From Chitinophagales bacterium (GTDB lineage: Bacteria > Bacteroidota > Bacteroidia > Chitinophagales > Chitinophagaceae), in the NCBI GenBank assembly GCA_025353485.1, contig JANXQO010000172.1, forward strand, positions 1-64,000: a stretch of 64,000 bases of DNA, written 5' to 3'. Position 1 is the first letter of the stretch. Every line of letters begins with the position of its first letter. Below are positions 29,074 through 37,860 of this stretch, in pieces. The notes below the pieces were generated by a model. It saw only the letters and a list, made by a program, of their open reading frames with translations, searched no databases and had not been told where the DNA came from. A program made the translations under genes and the position numbers.

Positions 29074-30195
29074 ATGAAAGAATGGTATCACATCACCAAC
29101 ATTAGCACTATAGATTCACCCGCATTAGTGATCTATAAAGACAGGGTAATACAAAACATCAACACAGCAATATCAATGGTGGGTGATGTAAGCAACTTAC
29201 GTCCGCATGTAAAAACACACAAGACAAAAGAAGCTGCCCAACTGATGATGGATGCAGGCATTAATAAATTTAAATGCGCAACCATAGCCGAAGCAGAAAT
29301 GCTTGCTATGATAAATGCACCCGATGTACTGTTGGCCTATCAACCCATCGGTCCAAAGCTCAAACGATTTATAACACTCATAAAAAAATATCCGGCAACA
29401 AAATTTTCCTGCCTTGTAGATAACATTGATTCAGCAAAAAATATGGCAGAAGGTGCCGAAGAAAATAATATTGAGATCCTTGTGTACATTGACCTGAACA
29501 TTGGAATGAACCGCACCGGCATTGCACCCGGCAGTGAAGCCATACAACTATACACAATATGTGCAAACACAAAAGGCATACAACCCGAAGGTTTGCATGC
29601 ATACGACGGGCACATACGTACAACAGATCTTGAGCAACGAACCATTGAATGTAACGAAGCTTTTAAAGCTGTTACAGAAATGCAGAAGCAAATGATGCAA
29701 AGAGGTTTCGGCAAGCCTATAATAATTGCAGGCGGCTCACCCACTTTTCCTATTCATGCAAAAAGAAAAGAACCCGATAGCTATCGGGTGGAGTGCAGCC
29801 CCGGAACTTTTATTTATTGGGACAAAACTTACCAGCGCTATACGGAACAACATTTTGTTACAGCCGCTTTGGTTATCACACGAATCATCTCGTTGCCCGG
29901 TGAAACAAAGTTGTGTCTTGATCTTGGGCATAAATCCATATCTGCAGAAAATGAATTGAGCAAACGTGTTTATTTTTTAAATGCACCCGATGTAAAATTT
30001 GTAAGTCATAGTGAAGAGCATTTGGTGGTAGAAGTGGAAGCGGGTCATGGGTATAAAGCCGGTGATATTTTGTATGGATTGCCTGTACACATTTGCCCCA
30101 CCTGCGCATTGTATGAGCGTGCTAATGTTGTACAAAATTATAAAGTAACAGAAGAGTGGAAGATGATAGCAAGAGATAGAAGGATTAGTGTGTAA
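29074..30195 (+). CDS. D-threonine aldolase-like / alanine racemase N-terminal domain PLP enzyme
   Basis: SPALVIYKDRVIQN, LRPHVKTHKTKE, ECSPGTFIYWD, C-terminal HICPTCALYE metal site. Confidence 0.88.
   Translation: MKEWYHITNISTIDSPALVIYKDRVIQNINTAISMVGDVSNLRPHVKTHKTKEAAQLMMDAGINKFKCATIAEAEMLAMINAPDVLLAYQPIGPKLKRFITLIKKYPATKFSCLVDNIDSAKNMAEGAEENNIEILVYIDLNIGMNRTGIAPGSEAIQLYTICANTKGIQPEGLHAYDGHIRTTDLEQRTIECNEAFKAVTEMQKQMMQRGFGKPIIIAGGSPTFPIHAKRKEPDSYRVECSPGTFIYWDKTYQRYTEQHFVTAALVITRIISLPGETKLCLDLGHKSISAENELSKRVYFLNAPDVKFVSHSEEHLVVEVEAGHGYKAGDILYGLPVHICPTCALYERANVVQNYKVTEEWKMIARDRRISV
29772..29789. repeat. 18-nt perfect palindrome ACCCGATAGCTATCGGGT inside CDS
   Basis: Direct reading; near-copies at 62536..62551 and ~11297..11311. 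Confidence 0.9.
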
Positions 30196-30245
30196 CAAAC
30201 ATTTAAATAACAATTTACACCAGCTGCTTCTAACAATTTACAAAG

Positions 30246-30734
30246 CTACATCGCCCAAACTTTTTCCTCTTCCCTTATTCTCACGGTTAGCATTAAAGCA
30301 TTTAATATAGTAAAGATTATTGCAGTAAAGTAAAGGTTAAAAACCATGGGTATTATAATTATCTCGCAGATAACAACGAAGTAATTGGGATGCTTAAAAA
30401 ATTTGTAAGGCCCCTTTTTTATAAATGCTGAACCGGGAACCCGTAATATTTTTGTGTTCCAAAATTTTCCAAGGGATACTATTACCCACACTTTAAAAAT
30501 GACGAGCAATAAAAAAATAAAAAGTAAACTGTAATTAAAGGCACCGCCTTTGAAGATGTATTCCACTATCATCGAAGCAATAAAAAGCGTATGCAGCAGA
30601 ACGATATAAGGATAATGTTTTTGTCCGTATTCCACCCCTCCCTGTGCCCGTACCCATTTCTCATTTTTATTGGCAACTGCCAATTCAAGCAAACGAAGAA
30701 AAATTATAAATGCGGTAAAGAGGATAAAATACAT
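30246..30734 (-). CDS. Isoprenylcysteine carboxyl methyltransferase-family protein
   Basis: GPYKFFKHPNYFVVICEIIIIPM motif, four TM segments. Confidence 0.82.
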   Translation of the reverse strand: MYFILFTAFIIFLRLLELAVANKNEKWVRAQGGVEYGQKHYPYIVLLHTLFIASMIVEYIFKGGAFNYSLLFIFLLLVIFKVWVIVSLGKFWNTKILRVPGSAFIKKGPYKFFKHPNYFVVICEIIIIPMVFNLYFTAIIFTILNALMLTVRIREEEKVWAM

Positions 30735-30735
30735 C

Positions 30736-31794
30736 TTATTTCTTTTTCATTGTAAGCAAAACCATTTCACTGCTAAAACCGGGGCCCATTGCCAGCATTA
30801 ACCCGTAACCATCTTGATATCCATCATTCATAAATTTTTCCAGTACGTACAAAACCGTAACACTGCTCATGTTGCCATTGGCATTCATTACCTCACGGGT
30901 ATTCTTAAGAAAATCACCTTCAACCTTTAGCGCATCTTTATAAGCGTCTAACACTTTTTTTCCGCCGGGGTGAAAAATAAAATTCTTTATATCTTTTAAT
31001 CCCAGACCCTGTTTTGCCAAAAAGGTTACTATATCTTCTTTAATATGTTCATTAATAAATGTGGGAATGTCTTTAGAGAATAAAACTTTAAAACCCGTAT
31101 CCTGAAAATCCCAACCCATTACTTCAAGAGAATCATAATATAGTTTGCTGCTTGCTGCTTTATAAGTTATTTGTTTATCAGATACATGATTATCACCTTT
31201 GATAATGCAGGCAGCGATCCCGTCAGAGAATAAACTGGAACCGATAAAATTACTTTTACTGTAATCAGTTTTAATAAGCGTTAGTGAACATAATTCTACA
31301 GCTATCAGCAATACCACAGCATCGGGATTTGCTTTTGCCAGGGTGTTTGCTTTAGCCATACCTGATACACCGCCACCACAACCCAAACCCCAAACAGGGA
31401 TGCGGTTGATATGTGGATCAAGCCGAAGTTTATTAATGATGAGCGCATCCATACTCGGCGTAGCAAGGCCGGAGGTTGATACAAAAATTATATCGGTTAT
31501 ATCCTCTTTATTTATACCGGCTTTTACAATACAATCTTCAATGGCCTCTGCAGAATATTCCAAAGCATTGCTGATATATTCATTGTTTCGCTCTTCAAAG
31601 GTGTTGGGTTTGGAATAATAATTCATGGGTTTACAAAAATTACGGGTTACAATTTCTGTATTGTCAAAGGCGTGTATGAGCCTGTCAACCTGAGGAAAAT
31701 TTTCAGCAAACAAACCCCGGGCATGTTCCTTTACTTCGGTCTGTTTAATTTTATTGGGAAGATCAATAGTTGCAACGGCTGTAATAAATGGCAT
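30736..31794 (-). CDS. Type III polyketide synthase (chalcone/stilbene synthase family)
   Basis: GLGCGGGVSGM active-site Cys, FIFHPGGKKVLD, MNANGNMSSVTVLYVLE. Confidence 0.9.
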   Translation of the reverse strand: MPFITAVATIDLPNKIKQTEVKEHARGLFAENFPQVDRLIHAFDNTEIVTRNFCKPMNYYSKPNTFEERNNEYISNALEYSAEAIEDCIVKAGINKEDITDIIFVSTSGLATPSMDALIINKLRLDPHINRIPVWGLGCGGGVSGMAKANTLAKANPDAVVLLIAVELCSLTLIKTDYSKSNFIGSSLFSDGIAACIIKGDNHVSDKQITYKAASSKLYYDSLEVMGWDFQDTGFKVLFSKDIPTFINEHIKEDIVTFLAKQGLGLKDIKNFIFHPGGKKVLDAYKDALKVEGDFLKNTREVMNANGNMSSVTVLYVLEKFMNDGYQDGYGLMLAMGPGFSSEMVLLTMKKK

Positions 31795-32051
31795 TATAAT
31801 TTTGTTTTAACAGGGTGAACAGGTGTTTATAAATATGTATTATACTATATACCGAAAAAATGCAGAGATGGGTTTAGGGGATACGTTAATATATGTATAT
31901 CCTTGTGAGGCAATAGTTGGTCCACGATTGGTTTGTGCAGTTGCTACCCATTAACATGGGAGTCAGAAGGCGAAGACATTGCATAATTAGTGAATATTTT
32001 GCCCTGTTCCCTTTATAAAAAATCGTAGCTTAATGGTGAAAATAATTTACC

Positions 32052-32303
32052 ATGCATTATAAATTGGATAAGCCACTTCATGGAACCATAAGCACAGAAA
32101 AATACCAATGTACCATTGAATGGCGAAACGGGAAATTTATTTCCGATGAACCCGTGGCAACAGGCAAACCATCTATCACTTGGTCACAGTCAGTAAATGA
32201 GGCACTGTGTTTTGGATGGATAGACAGTATCCGTAATTCAATAGATGAAGAAAGTTATAGCATACGTTTTACTCCCCGCAAACCCAGCAGCATCCTTCTC
32301 CAT
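32052..32303 (+). pseudogene. Truncated YdeI/OmpD-associated-family fragment, possibly fused to an OsmC-like N-terminus
   Basis: GKPSITWSQSVNEALCFGWIDSIRNSIDEESYSIRFTPRKPSSI matches YdeI family and ends at a REP palindrome. Confidence 0.65.
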
Positions 32304-32324
32304 GGTCGGTGTCCTCACCGACCA
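32302..32324. repeat. REP-like palindrome, left end of RAYT element
   Basis: ATGGTCGGTG-TCCT-CACCGACCA; inverted copy at 32935..32957. Confidence 0.9.
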
Positions 32325-32359
32325 AAACGCATAGATTATATTTACATCTCAATTAACCA

Positions 32360-32923
32360 ATGCCGGAACATTTCAACTATACAGGACATCGTAATTCGTA
32401 TACCGAACTAAACCATCCATATTTCTGGACAATAACAATTAAGAATTGGATACATCTTCTAAAAACTGATGATTATAAAAACATTATCATTGAAAGTTTG
32501 TAATGGCTTTGTAATAAAGAGTTGATCCATATTTATGGGTATGTAATTATGCCTAATCATTTGCATCTTTTATGGAACCAATTAAAAATGAACGGAAAAG
32601 AATTTCCCAAAAAAAGTTTTGAGAAATTTACGTCTCACCAATTCAAAATAAAATTACAAAAGGAAAATCCTGAAGAACTAAAGCAATTTTTTGTAGGCGC
32701 TTCGGACAGGGAATATAATTTTTGGCTTCGGGATCCTTTAACTATCAGAATACTCAATAGGGAAATGGCTTTGCAAAAATTAGACTACACGCATTACAAC
32801 CCACTTCAGGAGCATTGGAAATTATGCAATTCCCCTGAAGAGTATAGATATTCTTCTGCAGTCTTTTATGAAAGGCAGGAAGATGAGTTTAAAATACTTA
32901 CTCATTATATGAATGATCTTTAA
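32360..32923 (+). pseudogene. REP-associated tyrosine transposase (IS200-like Y1 family) with in-frame TAA at 32501
   Basis: Manual in-frame translation MPEHFNYTGHRNSYTELNHPYFWTITIKNWIHLLKTDDYKNIIIESL*WLCNKELIHIYGYVIMPNHLHLLW...; HLH(LLW) motif. Confidence 0.85.
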
Positions 32924-32934
32924 ATTGAAGTTAG

Positions 32935-32957
32935 TGGTCGGTGAGGACACCGACCAT
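32935..32957. repeat. REP-like palindrome, right end of RAYT element
   Basis: TGGTCGGTG-AGGA-CACCGACCAT, exact reverse complement of 32302..32324. Confidence 0.9.
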
Positions 32958-33230
32958 AGTAGAAGATGAGTTCAGTAAAAACAGTGTTCAGTGTGCCCTG
33001 AAGTTGTCGCTCTATTTTCATGGCATGAAGTTATATCTTTCTAAGATTGATTTTTTTCGTTTAGGTATACTTGGACTATCAGGTTGTTGTCCGCATCTTA
33101 ATACAAGTGTCAAAAATGTTTTATCACCCCACCGGCTGGCGGATTGAAGTGAAAAGCCTGCCCACAGGACAGCTTGTAACGCAAAGCCGCTACCACTGCC
33201 CAACAGTATTTCAAATACACACAGTCCCAA

Positions 33231-34286
33231 TTATTTTTCTTCTCCAATTAAAATTGACCATGGCTTAAGTTCATTCACATTCTCACTAATGATGCGGATG
33301 ATAGCGGTTAAAGGAATAAAAAGGAACATGCCGGGAACACCCCATATCAGCCTGCCCATAAATACAGCAACGATGGTAATAAATGGATTTATCTTTACTC
33401 TGCCGCCAACAATATGCGGCATTAAAATATTGGCATCAACAAAATGAACAATAATAAAACTAATACCTACTTCAATGGCGAGATTGCCGCTTCCGTTGGT
33501 TACCGCTATCAGCATTCCAAAAGCAGCAGCAATATATATTCCCAGGTAAGGAATAATGTTTAGCACGGCAGCAATTACAGCAATAAGCAGGGCGAACTTA
33601 ACACCCAGTATAAGCAGGATAATTAATATCAATGTAAAGAGTATAGCCATTTCAGTTAACAGCCCTACCACATAATTATTCATCATAGCCCGTGTGCTTG
33701 TAATTACATCATTCACTTTTTGTTTACTTGATGCGTCAAAAAATGCAAGGATAAAATTTTTAAATAATTTGCGGTGTACCAGTATGAAGAAAGTAAAGAT
33801 CAGGAAAAATATAAACAGCACAACAAACTCTATCACACTTATAAAAGTAGTACCTACTGAAGAGATGAAACCCGAAGACAGGCTGCCGGCTGATTTACGG
33901 AGATAATCCATTTGCTGCGTGGCATCTACATTAAATTTTAATGTAACCCAATCCTGCAGGTTTTGCGCTATTTGCAAAAACTTTGTTTGTGCTTTCGGCA
34001 GGTCTTTCACAAAAAGGAACAGCTCTTTTATAAAAAAGAAAACAATGCTCCCGACAAATACGAGAAATATCAAAACCGATAAAACTGCCGCAAAATTTCT
34101 TTTCAATCTTCTTTCAAAAAATTGCGTAAGTGGGTATAAAAGAATGGCAATAAGAAGAGCGAAGAACAAAGGAATAAGAAGAACCTTGCCTAAATAAAGT
34201 ATAAGAAGCGTAAGTATAAAAGCTTGCAGCATTAAAGCTATGCGGCCATAAAATGCAAGTGTAGAGTCGCTTTTATTTTTTATCAT
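33231..34286 (-). CDS. AI-2E family transporter (PerM-like)
   Basis: Polytopic protein, LIAVIAAVLNIIPYLGIYIAAAFG, VDANILMPHIVGGRVKINPF. Confidence 0.88.
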   Translation of the reverse strand: MIKNKSDSTLAFYGRIALMLQAFILTLLILYLGKVLLIPLFFALLIAILLYPLTQFFERRLKRNFAAVLSVLIFLVFVGSIVFFFIKELFLFVKDLPKAQTKFLQIAQNLQDWVTLKFNVDATQQMDYLRKSAGSLSSGFISSVGTTFISVIEFVVLFIFFLIFTFFILVHRKLFKNFILAFFDASSKQKVNDVITSTRAMMNNYVVGLLTEMAILFTLILIILLILGVKFALLIAVIAAVLNIIPYLGIYIAAAFGMLIAVTNGSGNLAIEVGISFIIVHFVDANILMPHIVGGRVKINPFITIVAVFMGRLIWGVPGMFLFIPLTAIIRIISENVNELKPWSILIGEEK

Positions 34287-34495
34287 AAAAATTTTTAACG
34301 CTATAGTTTACTAAAGTATTCTTTATTTTTTAATCAAAGAAGGGAGTTTTTGGAATGTTGTACCCGTAAAAAATTTATACGGTAAATGAAAGTTGCAGCA
34401 ATTAAAAGTAATTTTCTTCAGGTAAATGCAAACGAAAGTTTCGGCGCAAGACGATGTTCTGACGGAATCCAAACCTGCAAAGTTTATTTGCATTT

Positions 34496-34816
34496 TTATG
34501 AAAGAAAATAGGTGGGTAAAAAGGAATATGGATCTATAGAACAATAATTTTCTTTTTCTACCGGAAGTTCACCCAGTTCAATCTCGATAAATGAATTGGT
34601 TTCGGTGATCTGCCACAGGTATAATTTTTTGCCATAAGGTTGTTCGCAAATCTCCGGAAGCATTTGCTGTAAAAGGCCATTCCAACAGGCTTCTTCCAAC
34701 TGTTCTTTCTCTGTAAGATGATTTTGATTGTTATCATCTTTTTCATAACAATGCCTGGATGAAAAATTAGTTCCCGTGAGTAATAAAATTTCCTGTTGTA
34801 TAGAAGTTGGTTTCAT
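34496..34816 (-). CDS. Hypothetical protein
   Basis: ORF only. Confidence 0.5.
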   Translation of the reverse strand: MKPTSIQQEILLLTGTNFSSRHCYEKDDNNQNHLTEKEQLEEACWNGLLQQMLPEICEQPYGKKLYLWQITETNSFIEIELGELPVEKENYCSIDPYSFLPTYFLS

Positions 34817-35237
34817 ATTATTATTATTTAAAAACTTTTGATAGTCAAGTAAAAAAATTCTCTTTTAACAATACGCCGTACAAAAAAGTATTGTAGTACG
34901 GCTGCAACAAGGCTTATCAAAAAATTACATCTGTTAGGGATAAATGTCTGTATAAGACTATGTAATTAAAGTAAGCTTATGGATTTTCAAAAAAGGAGAT
35001 GGAAGTAAGCAGTGGATATGTTTGATTGTAAATGTAGAAAAGATTTTTTAAAAATGCAACCCGTTTTGGTAAAAATAATTAAGCAAATGCAAATGAAAGC
35101 TGAGGTGAAATACGATGATAATGTAAAATATTATTTTTTGAGTGAAGCCGGATAGGTATAAATTATTTACTTCCTTCTCAGGTTTCAATGTCGGTTATAA
35201 AAATTTATTTACTATATAAAAAAATTAAATTTATTAA

Positions 35238-37097
35238 TTACCTCCCAAACATTTTATCAAGTTCATCTTTTTTAAATTCCAGGTAACAGGGCTTTCCATT
35301 GGGAGTGCAGTTAGGCATTTCGCATTCAAAAAGATCATTGATGAGAGATTCCATTTCTTTATGATCTAATGCTGTACCCGCTTTTACTGATTGCTGCCAT
35401 GCCAGTGTGCGCAGGAGCTTTTCACGTTTGTTGAATTTAATATCATTACTAAAATGCTTGTATTGATCCAGCATTTTTTCCAGCGTTGCTTTTTCATTTC
35501 CCTGCACTACATCTGCAGGCGAGCCTTGTATTACAAAAGTATTGTTACCAAAAGGTTCAACCAAATAACCCAGCAACTTAAGGTCATCTAATAATTCATT
35601 TAATAAAACGGTATCCCCTGTTACAAGTTCTATTGCTGCCGGAAACAGGCTTCGTTGTGTAGCAATGGGCTTGCCCTTTATTGCATTTAAAAATCTTTCG
35701 TATAAAATTCTTTCATGAGCATTCTGCTGGTGTATGGCAATAAATCCATTTTTATTCTCACCAATAATAAAGGTGTTATGTAATTGTATAAAATTATTCC
35801 CCGTTGCTTTTTTATCTTCTTTTTTTTGATAGGGTTGCAGAGAATATTCACTATTTTCTTTTCTTTCATGTTCATCAAATCCCGATTGTGTTTCTGCCTG
35901 TAACTCCTCACTCCCAACTTGTAACTCAGCTCCCCAGCGTTTCAGGTCACTTTTGCTTTCAATAAAATGAGCCTGATGTTTTTGTGTAAATGTTTTAAAC
36001 AAAGAAGAAGAGGTAGCTGCAGATCTTTTATCATCGGTGAAAGGTTTACTCACCGCATCTGATTGCTGTATGGCAATATCAAGATCAAAATCCAACGTGG
36101 GGGTTACACTAAATTGTGCCAGTGCATGCTTAACGGCAGATTGTACAAATGCATAAATTATTTTTTCATCCTCAAATTTTATTTCCTGTTTGGTAGGATG
36201 AACATTTATATCTAACCGGGAAGGATCAATATCAATGAACAAAGTATACATCGGGAAGCTGTCTTTAGCGATCATATCACTAAAAGCATTCATAACAGCG
36301 TGATTAAGATAAGCGCTTTTGATAAAGCGGTTGTTTACAAAAAAATATTGGTCGCCTCTTGTTTTTTTAGCAGTTTCGGGTTTACCCACAAAGCCGTAAA
36401 TATTCATGTAATCAGTTTCTTCCTGTACACTAACCAATTTAGCGGCATAATTATTTCCAAGAATCTGAACAAGGCGTTGTTTTAATGTTCCTTTTTCCAA
36501 ATGAAAAACCTGCTGCCCGTTGGAAGTAAGAGAAAAAAATATTCCCGGAAAAGCCATGGCAACCCTTATAAACTCATCAACAATATGCCTTAATTCAGAT
36601 GCATTACTTTTTAAAAAATTCCGGCGGGCAGGCACATTAAAAAACAAGTTTTTCATACTAATAGAAGTGCCTTGTTGTACCGCTACAGGTTGTTGCATTT
36701 TTACAACACTGTTCTCAATTGCAATATAAGTACCCGTAATATCTTCGGCTTTCTTTGTTTTTAATTCAACCTGGGCAACGCCTGCAATGCTTGCAAGCGC
36801 TTCTCCACGAAAGCCCATTGTTTTAATGTGAAAAAGGTCTTCAATATTTTTTATTTTTGAAGTAGCGTGCCGCTCAAAGCACATACGGGCATCGGTTTCA
36901 CTCATCCCATGCCCGTTATCTATAACCTGGATGAGGGCTTTACCTGCATCATTTACAAATAGTTTTATTTCTGTTGCACCTGCATCTACGGCATTTTCCA
37001 ATAATTCTTTAACGGCGCTGGCAGGCCGTTGAATAACTTCTCCTGCGGCAATCTGGTTGGCAATATTTTCTGGTAACAACTGTACAATATCCGGCAC
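35238..37097 (-). CDS. mutL: DNA mismatch repair protein MutL
   Basis: IANQIAAGEVIQRPASAVKELLENAVDAGA, GFRGEALASI. Confidence 0.96.
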   Translation of the reverse strand: MPDIVQLLPENIANQIAAGEVIQRPASAVKELLENAVDAGATEIKLFVNDAGKALIQVIDNGHGMSETDARMCFERHATSKIKNIEDLFHIKTMGFRGEALASIAGVAQVELKTKKAEDITGTYIAIENSVVKMQQPVAVQQGTSISMKNLFFNVPARRNFLKSNASELRHIVDEFIRVAMAFPGIFFSLTSNGQQVFHLEKGTLKQRLVQILGNNYAAKLVSVQEETDYMNIYGFVGKPETAKKTRGDQYFFVNNRFIKSAYLNHAVMNAFSDMIAKDSFPMYTLFIDIDPSRLDINVHPTKQEIKFEDEKIIYAFVQSAVKHALAQFSVTPTLDFDLDIAIQQSDAVSKPFTDDKRSAATSSSLFKTFTQKHQAHFIESKSDLKRWGAELQVGSEELQAETQSGFDEHERKENSEYSLQPYQKKEDKKATGNNFIQLHNTFIIGENKNGFIAIHQQNAHERILYERFLNAIKGKPIATQRSLFPAAIELVTGDTVLLNELLDDLKLLGYLVEPFGNNTFVIQGSPADVVQGNEKATLEKMLDQYKHFSNDIKFNKREKLLRTLAWQQSVKAGTALDHKEMESLINDLFECEMPNCTPNGKPCYLEFKKDELDKMFGR

Positions 37098-37190
37098 TGT
37101 TCTGCGTTTTTTTTATCTGTAAAATTAGCATTATCTACGCTATCAAATTTTAAAGCGTTATTAATACTATAAAATAACTTACCGCTACCT

Positions 37191-37775
37191 ATGAAAAAAA
37201 TTATCAGCCTTTCAGGCTTACTATTCATTTTATTTTCGTGCACAAAAGAAAATACTTATCTTCTTAAAAATTCTCACCGAACAGCAACACAATTTACTAA
37301 GTACACTATACGCAAGGAGCAGAATTACTGTGATGGTAACAACTTTATTTCAACTTCGTATTCTGAATTAAATTTTATTGCAAAATTCGACAGCACTGCG
37401 ATTTATTCCAATCTAAATCCCGACAATCAGCTTGACATTAATAAGCTATATGGTTTTTCTGATAACAATTCAACACATCATTTGTTTAGTGCAAGATTTG
37501 GCTGGCGCTGGAGTGACAACGCACTAAGACTTTTTGGCTATGTATATAATGATGGCGTGAGAAACTCAAAGGAATTAGGAATAGTTGCCATTGGTACAGA
37601 AAATATTTGTTCCATTAAAGTAACCCCAAGAAGTTATGTGTTTTCGCTGAACGGAAAAATTGATTCGTTGCCAAGAACCAGCACAACTTTAGAAGCTACC
37701 GGCTATAAATTATATCCCTATTTTGGAGGCGATGAAACAGCGCCCCACAATATTTATATCTGGATAAAGGAATAA
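37191..37775 (+). CDS. Hypothetical lipoprotein
   Basis: ILFSCTKE lipobox. Confidence 0.6.
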   Translation: MKKIISLSGLLFILFSCTKENTYLLKNSHRTATQFTKYTIRKEQNYCDGNNFISTSYSELNFIAKFDSTAIYSNLNPDNQLDINKLYGFSDNNSTHHLFSARFGWRWSDNALRLFGYVYNDGVRNSKELGIVAIGTENICSIKVTPRSYVFSLNGKIDSLPRTSTTLEATGYKLYPYFGGDETAPHNIYIWIKE

Positions 37776-37860
37776 AAAAATTCTATTATTCGTTAAATCT
37801 TCTTCTACATTTCAATCCGGTAATTGGAGTAACTTGTGATGAACTTTCTTAAAAGTTATC

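Noticed and set aside
32941-33147. 68-aa ORF and opposing 70-aa ORF after the RAYT element
   Set aside because: No recognizable protein; likely noncoding or decayed sequence
34875-34902. GCCGTAC...GTACGGC hairpin
   Set aside because: Short stem in an AT-rich gap without T tract or second copy; function unclear
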